Position numbers and translations under genes: made by a program
Shown here: one piece after another, positions 25,735 to 33,721 of the stretch
Layout of the letters: each line of letters begins with the position of its first letter
How positions within the stretch are numbered: the stretch's first letter is position 1
Assembly (NCBI RefSeq): GCF_014644495.1
Contig: NZ_BMKU01000004.1
Location: 277,478 to 341,477, forward strand
DNA: 64,000 nt
Reading direction: 5' to 3'
DNA from: Pseudarthrobacter polychromogenes
GTDB lineage: Bacteria; Actinomycetota; Actinomycetes; Actinomycetales; Micrococcaceae
Notes under the pieces: model-generated
What the model was told of the DNA's origin: nothing
What the model saw: only the letters and a program-made list of their open reading frames with translations
Database searches by the model: none

Positions 25735-26001
25735 ATGGTGACCATGGAAAATCAACTGCATGCAGCCGGGGAAAGATCCGGGCGTCTTCACCACAAGAAT
25801 TCGAGACGACGGGCGGGACTCCCTGCCAAGCGTTTCTTCACCCGGTTTGCCCGCCTCGCCGACGTTCCGGAGGAGGACCTGGAATTGCTTTCCCGGAGCC
25901 TGCGGACGTCGCTGGACCTGGATCCGGCATCCAACATTCCGGTACTGCAGGCACTGGTTCATCAGGAACTTCGCAGCAGGGGCGAGGCCGGCGGCACGTA
26001 G
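25735..26001 (+). CDS. Small hypothetical protein
   Basis: 88 residues, no recognised family. The N-terminal third is basic (HHKNSRRR); the rest is acidic and helical (VPEEDLELLSRSLRTSLDLD). Codon use and length look genuine, but no clear ribosome site precedes either possible ATG (25735 or 25744). It lies upstream of another small gene in the same direction. Confidence 0.5.
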   Translation: MVTMENQLHAAGERSGRLHHKNSRRRAGLPAKRFFTRFARLADVPEEDLELLSRSLRTSLDLDPASNIPVLQALVHQELRSRGEAGGT

Positions 26002-26084
26002 CAAACCGCATCCCGGAACCGTTATGTGGTGGACTGGCACCAGGGCCGCAAGTCCACTGCGGCGGCCACAAAGGAGGAACCGAG

Positions 26085-26333
26085 ATGAACGATCAGTCAC
26101 GTCCGGAGCAGCAGGGGAAGCCGCGGCAAGGCTATCTTGACCCGAGGGGTTCGGAATCCACCCGGGAGATGCGGGATACAGCCCGGCGCCGCCGGGATGC
26201 CGAGGAAAAGCTGCAGCAGCACCTCAATGAAGCCAAAGACCACGTCCCCAATGAGCGCGACGACCAGCCGGGGCAGCCCGGGCACAATGAGCCCGACGGC
26301 GGCGGCGACGGCGGGGAGGGCCCGTCCCGCTAG
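26085..26333 (+). CDS. Small hydrophilic hypothetical protein
   Basis: 82 residues, extremely polar and free of hydrophobic segments. A helical, Arg/Glu-rich middle (TREMRDTARRRRDAEEKLQQ) is followed by a Gly/Asp/Pro-rich, probably disordered tail. It is preceded by AAAGGAGGAA, a very strong ribosome site, which makes it a real gene. The composition resembles small desiccation/stress proteins, but that is inference. Confidence 0.7.
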   Translation: MNDQSRPEQQGKPRQGYLDPRGSESTREMRDTARRRRDAEEKLQQHLNEAKDHVPNERDDQPGQPGHNEPDGGGDGGEGPSR

Positions 26334-26451
26334 GGCTGGCGGACAGCGGCCGGACGAAAACCGGTAGCAGGAAAAGGTGGGCCGCCGGGGTGAGGTTGCC
26401 AGCTTCTGCGGGAGGTGCAGCCTGCTGGCCAGGAGAATCAGGGCCTGCTGG

Positions 26452-26676
26452 CTAGGCTACGCCGTGGGCTGCGCCATCGGGCGAACCGGCCCTCCGGCAG
26501 CTTTCTTCGACGGCCATCTCGTACCACGCCTCCGCCCCGAATTCGGGTTCAGGAGTATCCAGGTTCTGGTACAGGGCGTCCAGGAGGTTTGCGAGTTCTT
26601 CCGCGGTCAGCGAGGGAAGGACTTCTTCGGGACCGCGCGGATCGTTAAGGTAGCGGTTCAGTTTTGAACTGTTCAT
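26452..26676 (-). CDS. Small acidic hypothetical protein
   Basis: 74 residues, acidic and helical: PSLTAEELANLLDALYQNL followed by FGAEAWYEMAVEESCRRAG. No family recognised. The ATG at 26676 begins the conserved-looking part; the open frame continues upstream to 26982 with low-quality sequence that overlaps the TetR gene and is probably not translated. The ribosome site is weak. Confidence 0.5.
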   Translation of the reverse strand: MNSSKLNRYLNDPRGPEEVLPSLTAEELANLLDALYQNLDTPEPEFGAEAWYEMAVEESCRRAGSPDGAAHGVA

Positions 26677-26887
26677 TATGCCGCTGCCAGAATGCGCCGG
26701 AATTGCCGGGATTGCTTCATGGGTCACTCCATCCCAAAAGTTGGGAGGCTGGCTGCGTAACCCCTCCTGAAGTGTATTCCACCCGCGGGACGCCCACAAT
26801 GGTGCTGTCCGCGCACCAGCCCCGCTGACGGCCCCGGCAGTCGGGAGCCGTGGCTGCGCCCTGTGCAGCGCCGTTCTACTGCATGCC

Positions 26888-27523
26888 TTAGCCCAGGTGC
26901 GGGCTGGTGCCGGGTGTGGACGGGACCGGCACGTGGGCCGGCAGGGGGCGGGTGGGCCGCGTTGTCCGGATGGCGTCCTCAACCAGTGCCAGCGGACGGC
27001 GCCAGGCGTCGGAACCGGGCTCCATGGTGTCCACCACTCCGATGAGCATGGCGAGCAACCTGAACATGTCCGTCATGGAAATGTCCGCCCGCAGGCTTCC
27101 TTGCCCCTGCCCGCGCACCAGCAGCACGCTGATGGATTCCATGAGTGAGCCGGTAATGCCGGTCAGGAGTTCGCGCCGCCCCGCGACGGCTCCCAGCAGG
27201 TTGGCGTCAGCGCTGGCCGCGTCCATGAGTGCCTCCAGGACCCGCAGCAATCCGGCAGCCCCGTCGATGTCCGCCAGGGCGCCGTCCACCACGGGATCCA
27301 CTGTGAGGCGCAGCTGCCGGTTTAGGGCGGCCAGTACCAGCTCTTCCTTGTCCGCGAAATTGCGGAAGAGGGTGGCCGGGCCAACCCCTGCGGTAGCCGC
27401 GATGGTCTGCAGCGGTACTTCGGGTCCAAATTCGCGGAAGCATTGCCGGGCCGCCGTGATGATCTTGTCCACATTCCGCGCTGCGTCGGCACGGAGGGGC
27501 TTACGGGCGACAGCGAGGCTCAT
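26888..27523 (-). CDS. TetR family transcriptional regulator
   Basis: 211 residues. The N-terminal TetR helix-turn-helix (NVDKIITAARQCFREFG, then TIAATAGVGPATLFRNFADK) is followed by an all-helical ligand-binding domain and a Pro-rich tail. It probably represses a neighbouring or distant efflux or metabolic gene; none is clearly paired with it. The closest divergent gene is the thiamine-binding protein 120 bp away. Confidence 0.9.
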   Translation of the reverse strand: MSLAVARKPLRADAARNVDKIITAARQCFREFGPEVPLQTIAATAGVGPATLFRNFADKEELVLAALNRQLRLTVDPVVDGALADIDGAAGLLRVLEALMDAASADANLLGAVAGRRELLTGITGSLMESISVLLVRGQGQGSLRADISMTDMFRLLAMLIGVVDTMEPGSDAWRRPLALVEDAIRTTRPTRPLPAHVPVPSTPGTSPHLG

Positions 27524-27643
27524 GCGAAAAGGTTAGCAACGGAGCTTTCAGCGAACATCGTTACTGCGCGGTAGGGGGTTATATGACGCTCACGGGCGCC
27601 ATCCTGCCCTGCCGCCGCGCGCAAGGCGTGGAAGACTGGCCTC

Positions 27644-27967
27644 ATGTTGCTTGCGTTTTCTGTCGCCCCGTCGGGCGCCCCCAGCGAAGGTTCCCGGCCA
27701 ACTGACGCGTCAGTGCACGACGCCGTTGCCGCCGCCGTCAAAATCGTCCGGGAGTCGGGCCTGCCCAACACAACGGACTCGATGTTCACCACCATCGAAG
27801 GTGAATGGGACGAGGTCTTCGACGTCGTCAAGCGGGCAACGGAGGCAGTGGGACGGTACGGCAGCCGCGTCTCCCTGGTGATTAAGGCTGATATCCGGCC
27901 GGGTTACACAGGGGAACTGACCGCAAAAGTGGACCGCCTGGAAGAAGCGCTCGCAGACGGTTCCTGA
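27644..27967 (+). CDS. MTH1187/YkoF-type thiamine-binding protein
   Basis: 107 residues with the ferredoxin-like fold pattern of the MTH1187 (DUF77) family: MLLAFSVAPSG at the N-terminus, MFTTIEGEWDEVFDVVKRA in the middle and RVSLVIKADIRPG near the end. Family members bind thiamine or related pyrimidines in the cytoplasm. No thiamine transporter or biosynthesis gene is nearby. Confidence 0.85.
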   Translation: MLLAFSVAPSGAPSEGSRPTDASVHDAVAAAVKIVRESGLPNTTDSMFTTIEGEWDEVFDVVKRATEAVGRYGSRVSLVIKADIRPGYTGELTAKVDRLEEALADGS

Positions 27968-28000
27968 CCTGCGCAGCCCCCGGCCCGCCGTCGGCCTTTC

Positions 28001-28044
28001 GCCGGCACCAGGTTGTCCGCCGGCACCCGCCTTCGGCCGGCACC
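28001..28044. repeat. Three direct GCCGGCACC repeats
   Basis: GCCGGCACC occurs at 28001, 28019 and 28036, with 18- and 17-bp spacing, ending 45 bp before the O-methyltransferase start. The spacing is near two helical turns, so it could be an operator array, but chance in GC-rich DNA is possible. Confidence 0.4.
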
Positions 28045-28088
28045 CAACTTCTCTGGATTCCAACGCCACCCCGTGCCAAACTGTGGCA

Positions 28089-28766
28089 ATGTTTGAGCAC
28101 CATCCCCGTCCGGAGTGGATTGCGGCGGAAGAGTTCCTGTCCCGCGTTGTGGTCCATCCGGATCCTGCGCTGGAACAGGCCATCAGTTCCGCCGCCGAGG
28201 CAGGGATGCCGGCCATCGAAGTGTCTCCCAACGCAGGCAAGCTCCTCAAGCTTCTGGTCCAGCTGTCCAGGGCCCGGCGCGTGCTCGAAATTGGCACGCT
28301 CGCCGGCTTCAGCACCATTTGGATGGGCCGTGGCCTCCCTTCTGACGGGACCCTGGTCACCTGCGAATTCCTGCCCAAGCACGCGGAAGTCGCGTGGGCC
28401 AACATTGATGCCGCCGGCCTGGGCGAAAAGGTGGAGATCCGGCTGGGGCCTGCGCTGGAGACCCTGGCGGCACTTGAGGAGGAAGGCCGGGAGCCCTTCG
28501 ACTTCATCTTCATTGACGCGGACAAGGAGAACAACAGCCGCTACCTGGACTGGGCCGTCCGGCTGGGAAGGCCGGGGGCCACGGTGGTCCTGGACAACGC
28601 CGTCTGGGAGGGTGCAATCCTGGACCCCGGAATGGACCCGGTCAACGCGCCGGGAATCATTGAGGCACTCAGGCTCCTGGGCGGGCACCCGCGGCTGGAC
28701 GCCACCGTCATCCAGACCGTTGGCTCCAAAGGCTGGGACGGCTTCGCGCTTGCACGCATCCGGTAG
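28089..28766 (+). CDS. O-methyltransferase (catechol/caffeoyl-CoA type)
   Basis: About 225 residues of the metal-dependent class I O-methyltransferase family. The SAM motif is VLEIGTLAGFSTIWMG, and the metal-binding aspartates lie in FIFIDADKENN and VVLDNAVWEGA. Substrates of bacterial members are usually catechols or small phenolics. The ATG at 28089 is preferred over a GTG six bases upstream; neither has a good ribosome site. It is not obviously part of an operon. Confidence 0.9.
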   Translation: MFEHHPRPEWIAAEEFLSRVVVHPDPALEQAISSAAEAGMPAIEVSPNAGKLLKLLVQLSRARRVLEIGTLAGFSTIWMGRGLPSDGTLVTCEFLPKHAEVAWANIDAAGLGEKVEIRLGPALETLAALEEEGREPFDFIFIDADKENNSRYLDWAVRLGRPGATVVLDNAVWEGAILDPGMDPVNAPGIIEALRLLGGHPRLDATVIQTVGSKGWDGFALARIR

Positions 28767-28804
28767 CACCCGTGCCGGGGGAAACTTCCTGCCCATCAAA
28801 CTGC

Positions 28805-28816
28805 TAAGTATGCTTA
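28805..28816. promoter_or_regulatory. TAAGCATGCTTA-type motif, copy 3
   Basis: TAAGTATGCTTA within the longer palindrome CTAAGTATGCTTAG (28804-28817), 55 bp before the dps start. Confidence 0.55.
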
Positions 28817-28871
28817 GAATCAGAATCCGGCTGGCGATCAGCCGGACCAACAGCAGCAGTGGAGGAAACTG

Positions 28872-29351
28872 ATGAAAGCGTCACCCACCCTTGCCGGCAA
28901 TCTTCAGACGGTGCTTACGGACCTCATTGAGCTGCACCTGCAGGGAAAGCAGGCGCACTGGAACCTCGTGGGCACAAACTTCCGCGACCTGCACCTGCTG
29001 CTCGACGAGATCATCGCTGCCGCCCGGCTCTTCGCGGACCAGGCCGCGGAGAGGATGCGCGCGCTCCACGCCCTTCCGGACGGCCGCAGCAGCACCGTGT
29101 CCGCCGGCACCCGGCTGGACGGGTTTCCCGAAGGCCTGACCTCCACGAAGCAGACCGTCAAACTCATCACCGCCCGGCTGGAGCGGACAGTCCAGACCAT
29201 GCGGGATGTCCACGATGAGGTGGATGAGGAAGACCCCACCAGCGCCGACCTGCTCCACGCTGCCATCGAGCGGCTGGAACAGCTGGCCTGGATGGTCAAT
29301 GCCGAAACCATGGCACCCACGGCCTCCGTCACCGAGCCGGCCGGCACGTAG
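28872..29351 (+). CDS. dps: Dps family DNA-binding ferritin-like protein
   Basis: 159 residues with the Dps four-helix bundle. The inter-subunit ferroxidase ligands are visible in KQAHWNLVG (His) and FRDLHLLLDE (His, Asp, Glu). Dps forms a dodecamer that oxidises iron with hydrogen peroxide and protects DNA under stress. GGAGGAA precedes the ATG at good spacing, and a palindromic TAAGTATGCTTA site lies upstream. The next gene starts only 15 bp after the stop, so dps may head a longer transcript. Confidence 0.95.
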   Translation: MKASPTLAGNLQTVLTDLIELHLQGKQAHWNLVGTNFRDLHLLLDEIIAAARLFADQAAERMRALHALPDGRSSTVSAGTRLDGFPEGLTSTKQTVKLITARLERTVQTMRDVHDEVDEEDPTSADLLHAAIERLEQLAWMVNAETMAPTASVTEPAGT

Positions 29352-29365
29352 GCGCCGCCATCACG

Positions 29366-30538
29366 ATGCAGGAACTCTCCAAAGAACACAGCGCACCATC
29401 CGCCGGGGACGCGGTGCCCGGCACCAAGGCAGTGGTCCGGCTCTCCGCCGCCCGGGAAGGCCCGGACGGCCTGGATCCTTTGTTCCAGGCAGTCTCCGCC
29501 AGCGCCGGCAACGTGCCGGCTTTGCTCGGCCTGGCGCAGGAAGCCGGAAAAGAGTGGCCGCGGCCCGGCGAAGGGAACACCGCGCTTCTCTGGGAGCTCC
29601 TGGCCACTGTTGCCGCCCTCGACGTTGCCGCTGCCCGGGTCTTCGAACCGCACCTGGATGCCTTGGCGATCCTGGCCCAGGCAGGGCATGACCCCGCCCG
29701 TGCCAGCGGCGCCTGGGGTGTTTTTGCAGCGGAAGGACCAGGAATGCGGCTCGCTGCCGAAAGCAACGGTTCCGGGGTGCTTTTGAGCGGCGCCAAGCCG
29801 TGGTGTTCCCTCGCCCAGGTGCTTGATCACGCGGTGGTCACCGCCCACACGGACGACGGCGGCCGTGCAGCTTTCGCCGTTGACCTGCGCCACGCCGGCG
29901 TGACCTGCGAGGAACCGGAGTGGGTGGCCAGGGGGCTGCAGGAAATCCCCAGCGGAACCGTTCGGTTCGACCGGGTCCCCGCTGAGCCGTTGCAGGGAAC
30001 CAACTGGTACTTCAGCCGGCCTGGCTTCGCCTGGGGCGGCATGGGGGTGGCCGCGTGCTGGCTCGGGGGAGCCGTGGGCATCGCCCGGGACTACCGGGAT
30101 TCCCTCCGTGCCGGACGTCTTTCCGGCCGGGAGCCGGACCAGGTTGCGCTGGCCTCGCTGGGAGAGCTGGACCGCACCCTGACCTCCGCATTGCAGTACC
30201 TTGCAGGAACCGCGGAAGGCATCGACCGGCAGGGACAGGCGTCCACTGAACAGGTGTCCACTGAACAGGTGCCCGCTGACCAGGGGTCTCCTCAACAGTG
30301 GAATCCCGGGCGGGTTACGCCCTGGAGCGATGCGCTGCGCGTGCGCGCAACCTGTGCCGCCGCCGTCGAACGCGTGATGTCCGTAGTGGGCAGCAACCGC
30401 GGGCCGGGACCGCTGGCCTTCGACCGGACGTATGCCAAGCGGATGGCTGACCTGGCACTGTACGTCCGCCAACACCACGGCATGCGTGACGACGCCCAGC
30501 TGGGCTCCCTGACCCTGAAAGGTGACGCGCCATGGTGA
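29366..30538 (+). CDS. Acyl-CoA dehydrogenase-like protein
   Basis: 390 residues. The overall helical layout, the central beta region (SGVLLSGAKPWCSLAQVLDHAVVTA) and the C-terminal helical domain are those of acyl-CoA dehydrogenases, but it is divergent and the usual catalytic glutamate cannot be assigned. A Thr/Gln-rich insert (around 300-315, with the repeat STEQV) is unusual. It overlaps the next gene by seven bases and belongs to a set with a PIG-L/NodS-like fusion and a GT2, pointing to modification of an acyl or amino-sugar product rather than beta-oxidation. Confidence 0.75.
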   Translation: MQELSKEHSAPSAGDAVPGTKAVVRLSAAREGPDGLDPLFQAVSASAGNVPALLGLAQEAGKEWPRPGEGNTALLWELLATVAALDVAAARVFEPHLDALAILAQAGHDPARASGAWGVFAAEGPGMRLAAESNGSGVLLSGAKPWCSLAQVLDHAVVTAHTDDGGRAAFAVDLRHAGVTCEEPEWVARGLQEIPSGTVRFDRVPAEPLQGTNWYFSRPGFAWGGMGVAACWLGGAVGIARDYRDSLRAGRLSGREPDQVALASLGELDRTLTSALQYLAGTAEGIDRQGQASTEQVSTEQVPADQGSPQQWNPGRVTPWSDALRVRATCAAAVERVMSVVGSNRGPGPLAFDRTYAKRMADLALYVRQHHGMRDDAQLGSLTLKGDAPW

Positions 30539-31938
30539 CCTTCCTGCACACTGACGAGGGGACTGACGAGTCGGCCTGGTCCGCCCGGGGCCTTCCGGTC
30601 ATTCCTGAGCTCCCGCTCGGTCCGGAGGAGCTTGCCGCCATGCGGTTCCTGGTCCTTGCCGCCCACCCGGACGACGAGACCCTCGGAGCGGGCGGCCTGA
30701 TGGCGCGGCTGCACGCCCTCGGCGCAGAGGTGCAGGTGCTGTTGTGCACTGCAGGGGAGGCCTCGCATCCCGGGTCGGAAACCGTCTCCCGGGAAGAACT
30801 GACTGCCAGGCGCCTGGCGGAGTTCGCCGCGGCCCTGGACCGCATGGGGCTGAAAGACCGCTGGCGGTACCTCGGCCTGCCGGACAGCGGCCTGGCGGAG
30901 CGCACTGCCGGCATAAGCCGTTCGGTCAGCGAAACCGCCGCAGCGCTGGCCGGTCCTGCCGGGCGGCTCGCCATTGTTGCGCCGTACCGCGCCGACGGGC
31001 ATGCCGACCACGACGCCCTCGGCACCGTAGCCGCGGCTGTTGCCGCCGACAACGGTTACGCACTGCTGGAATACCCCATCTGGTACTGGCACTGGGCCAC
31101 CCCCGGGCACCCCGAATGGCAATCCTGGGTGAGGCTTCCGCTGGAGCCCGCAGAACAGTCCGTCAAGGAGCGGGCCATGCAGGAGCATGCCAGCCAGACC
31201 AGGCCGCTTTCTCCGCATCCCGGTGACGAGGTCCTCCTGAGCGAGTCCTTCCTGCGGCACTTCTCCCGCCCCTTTGAAACCTTCGCCTGGACTGCCCCGC
31301 AGGAGTTCACTCCCGGAAAACCAGGTGGCCACGGAACCATGCCGCGCACCAGCAGGGAAGCACAGGGCATCTTTGACGGCATCCACAGCCGGGAGCCGGA
31401 CCCCTGGAAGTACACCACCAGCTGGTATGAGCGGCGGAAGCGCGCTCTGACACTCGCAGCGCTGCCTTCCGAACACTATTCCGCGGCCCTGGAGATCGGT
31501 TGCTCCATCGGCACGCTGACGGAAGATCTTGCCCCGCGGTGCACCAGCCTGCTGGCGGTGGACGCCAGCGGTGCAGCGTTGGCGCAGGCAGCGGAACGCC
31601 TGGCCCCATTCCCGGGCGTCACCGCCAGGCAGCTGACGCTGCCCGCCGAGTGGCCTGCCGGGAACTACGACCTGGTGGTGGTGTCCGAGGTGGGGTACTA
31701 CCTCGCCGCCGGTGAGCTCGATGCCGTGGTCGAAAAAATCAGGGACTCGATCCTTCCGGGCGGCACCCTGCTGCTGTGCCACTGGCGCCACCCCATTTCC
31801 GGCTGGGAGCTGGACGGCGAAGCAGTCCACACCCGCGTCCGTGACGGGTTGAAATGGCCCACCGCCGGCCTTTACCGGGAGCGGGACTTCCTGCTTGAGA
31901 CCCTGATTGCGCCCAGTGCGGCGGTGCCTGCGCCTTGA
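30532..31938 (+). CDS. Bifunctional PIG-L deacetylase / NodS-like SAM methyltransferase
   Basis: 468 residues with two enzymes fused. The N-terminal half (about 35-260) is a PIG-L/LmbE zinc deacetylase with the metal motif AAHPDDETLGAGG, an enzyme type that removes acetyl from N-acetylglucosamine-like groups. The C-terminal half (about 285-460) is a methyltransferase with the NodS-like lead DPWKYTTSWYERRKR and SAM motif ALEIGCSIGTLTEDLAP. NodS N-methylates the deacetylated sugar of rhizobial Nod factor, so deacetylation followed by N-methylation of an amino sugar is a reasonable inference. AAAGGTG precedes the ATG; the stop overlaps the next start. Confidence 0.88.
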   Translation: MVTFLHTDEGTDESAWSARGLPVIPELPLGPEELAAMRFLVLAAHPDDETLGAGGLMARLHALGAEVQVLLCTAGEASHPGSETVSREELTARRLAEFAAALDRMGLKDRWRYLGLPDSGLAERTAGISRSVSETAAALAGPAGRLAIVAPYRADGHADHDALGTVAAAVAADNGYALLEYPIWYWHWATPGHPEWQSWVRLPLEPAEQSVKERAMQEHASQTRPLSPHPGDEVLLSESFLRHFSRPFETFAWTAPQEFTPGKPGGHGTMPRTSREAQGIFDGIHSREPDPWKYTTSWYERRKRALTLAALPSEHYSAALEIGCSIGTLTEDLAPRCTSLLAVDASGAALAQAAERLAPFPGVTARQLTLPAEWPAGNYDLVVVSEVGYYLAAGELDAVVEKIRDSILPGGTLLLCHWRHPISGWELDGEAVHTRVRDGLKWPTAGLYRERDFLLETLIAPSAAVPAP

Positions 31939-32684
31939 CTCCCGTTGACAGGGTGGCCGTGGTGATTCCGGTCCACAATGAGGAGGAACACCTAGGCCGC
32001 GCCCTCGCCGGCGTGGAGGCCGCGGCATCGACACTCCGGCAGGTCCAGCCGGGAACCGATGTCAGGGTCCTCGTGGTCCTTGACTCCTGCACGGACGGTT
32101 CTGCGGCCATCGCTTCCGCGTACACCGCCCGGAACGCCTGCTTCTCTGTCCTTGAGGTCGCCTTTCGAAGCGTGGGAAGGAGCAGGCGGGCGGGAAACTG
32201 GCAGGCCCTGGGTGCAGGGGCAGATGCAAGCCCTGGCGCCGAGGCCGGGTTGTGGCTGGCGAACACCGACGCCGACTCGGTGGTTCCGGACAACTGGCTC
32301 GTTGGACAGCTTGAATTGGCTGCGGCGGGAGCCGATGCAGTGCTCGGGTCTGTTGAGGTGGACCCTGCAGGGATGGCACCCGAACTGCTCAGCCGCTGGC
32401 AGTCGATGCACTCCTTCGGGGAAGACCATCCGCATGTTTTCGGAGCCAATCTTGGTGTCCGCGGCTCGGCGTACCTTGTGGTGGGCGGGTTCCCGCGGCA
32501 CCTCTCGCATGAGGACAGGGTGCTGGCAGGGCGGCTGCGGGAACACGGGTTCGATGTAAGGGCCACTGACACAATCCGCGTGCGGACGTCCGGCCGCACG
32601 CAGGCCCGCGCGCCGAAGGGCTTTGGGGCCTATTTGCGGACGCTCGGCAGGGAGATCGCATTGGCGCCGGAAGGGCAGTCCTAG
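31935..32684 (+). CDS. Glycosyltransferase family 2
   Basis: 249 residues with the GT-A fold of GT2: VAVVIPVHNEEEHLGRAL at the N-terminus, LDSCTDG, and the metal-binding TDADS at about 115-119, then GGFP and a HEDR acid motif. There is no membrane segment, so it works in the cytoplasm. The start is probably the TTG overlapping the previous stop (TTGA), which fits the coupled organisation, though the ribosome site is weak. A terminator follows 35 bp after the stop. Confidence 0.88.
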   Translation: MTPVDRVAVVIPVHNEEEHLGRALAGVEAAASTLRQVQPGTDVRVLVVLDSCTDGSAAIASAYTARNACFSVLEVAFRSVGRSRRAGNWQALGAGADASPGAEAGLWLANTDADSVVPDNWLVGQLELAAAGADAVLGSVEVDPAGMAPELLSRWQSMHSFGEDHPHVFGANLGVRGSAYLVVGGFPRHLSHEDRVLAGRLREHGFDVRATDTIRVRTSGRTQARAPKGFGAYLRTLGREIALAPEGQS

Positions 32685-32718
32685 GGCGGCAGGATATGCG
32701 GGAACGTGGCTTAACGGG

Positions 32719-32752
32719 AAAGGGGCTGCTGCGGTTGGGCAGCAGCCCCTTT
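32719..32752. terminator. Bidirectional intrinsic terminator
   Basis: A perfect 13-bp stem (AAAGGGGCTGCTG with its complement at 32740-32752) and an 8-nt loop lie between the GT2 gene and the convergent csbD gene, with A and T runs at the two ends. Confidence 0.85.
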
Positions 32753-32760
32753 CGGCAGGA

Positions 32761-32937
32761 CTAGTCCTTCCGGAAAGCGTCCTTGACCTTCTCGCCGGCC
32801 TGCTTCAAGTCAGCCTTGGCCTGGTCCATTTGGCCTTCGGTCCGGAGGCTTTCGTCATCAGTCGCCTTGCCGGTCGCTTCTTTGGCCTTGCCGGCCATCT
32901 TCTCGGCGGCGTTGTCGATCTTGTCGTCCAAACCCAT
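32761..32937 (-). CDS. CsbD family stress protein
   Basis: 58 residues, too short for many ORF callers. The sequence MGLDDKIDNAAEKMAGKAKE and the following Lys/Ala/Asp-rich helix (QAKADLKQAGEKVKDAFRKD) are typical of CsbD/YjbJ, a small hydrophilic protein of the general stress response with unknown mechanism. On the minus strand GAAGGGAGAA precedes the ATG. A small hairpin sits in the 5' UTR. Confidence 0.9.
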   Translation of the reverse strand: MGLDDKIDNAAEKMAGKAKEATGKATDDESLRTEGQMDQAKADLKQAGEKVKDAFRKD

Positions 32938-32959
32938 GGCATTTCTCCCTTCGGCTGGT

Positions 32960-32981
32960 GACCTGCGGCGATACGCAGGTC
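32960..32981 (-). other. Hairpin in csbD 5' UTR
   Basis: GACCTGCG (32960-32967) pairs perfectly with CGCAGGTC (32974-32981) around a six-base loop, 23 bp before the csbD start. A role in mRNA stability or translation is possible. Confidence 0.4.
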
Positions 32982-33069
32982 ATGCTCCCATGCTAGCCAG
33001 CCAAGGGCTGCTTCAACAGATGGCTGGTTGCAGCAGAGGAGCTGTGGCAGGAGGGAAAAACCGGGTTTG

Positions 33070-33327
33070 TCAGACCAGGTCGGGGGCGCTTGCGACGATG
33101 TAATCCGCTGCGGCAGGACCGGTCATGGACAGGTTGTTGCTGTCCGGGTTGATACCGTGTTCTCCCAGCGCCACCCACAGTGCTTCCGGCGGCTGAAGCT
33201 GGGCTTTATGGAGGAGGCACCAGCTGGTGTAGAGGCCATATAGCTCATCGCGTCCGAGGCCCAGCCCCGGCTCCCTGTCCGCGACGACTGCTTCGGCAAG
33301 AAAATCTTCAAAATGTGTAGCAGGCAT
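33070..33327 (-). CDS. Small hypothetical protein
   Basis: 85 residues, helical with a mixed charge pattern: HFEDFLAEAVVADREPG, LYGLYTSWCLLHKAQLQPPEALWVALGEHGINP, ending in a hydrophobic YIVASAPDLV. The ordered, non-repetitive sequence speaks for a real folded protein, possibly a DNA- or protein-binding helical domain. No family recognised and no clear partner. Confidence 0.65.
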   Translation of the reverse strand: MPATHFEDFLAEAVVADREPGLGLGRDELYGLYTSWCLLHKAQLQPPEALWVALGEHGINPDSNNLSMTGPAAADYIVASAPDLV

Positions 33328-33660
33328 GTTCGCTCATTCGGGCTCGACCTTGATGCCGCCGTATCTGCTTCAGCGGCCCTGCCGGCCCCGGAGGGGCTCA
33401 ACAGAGTAATCATGAAGGTATGGCAGGGCGGCTCGCTTTGTCCAGTCAGGCTGCCCAGCCTGGACAGGCAATGCCAGCCGGCAGGGAACCTTGCCGGCGG
33501 GGAGGTCACAGCGGTTGATTGGGCCCGTGGGTGCAGCTGGACCGAACGGATCGAGGGGGCCGACGGCGACTGGGGGGACTGGCCTCGGTCTCAGAAGAGG
33601 CCATCTCACCGCCGGCCCCGCCTGCTCCCGGGTCCCTTGTTAAAACCCGGGAAAACTAAA
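33328..33660. other. Intergenic region without recognised gene
   Basis: About 330 bp. Open frames on both strands have Pro/Arg-rich sequence and no ribosome sites. A short CCCGGGT/ACCCGGG inverted repeat (about 33627-33650) is present. It presumably contains the promoter of the small gene at 33070. Confidence 0.45.
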
Positions 33661-33701
33661 CAGGACCTTCAAGACAATTTTCTCCCATCTTGAAGGTCCT
33701 G
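33661..33701 (-). terminator. Terminator of the yihY gene
   Basis: A perfect 14-bp stem (CAGGACCTTCAAGA with TCTTGAAGGTCCTG at 33688-33701) and a 13-nt loop, 20 bp past the yihY stop on the minus strand. Confidence 0.75.
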
Positions 33702-33721
33702 CCTAGTCCCCGCGGAATGCC

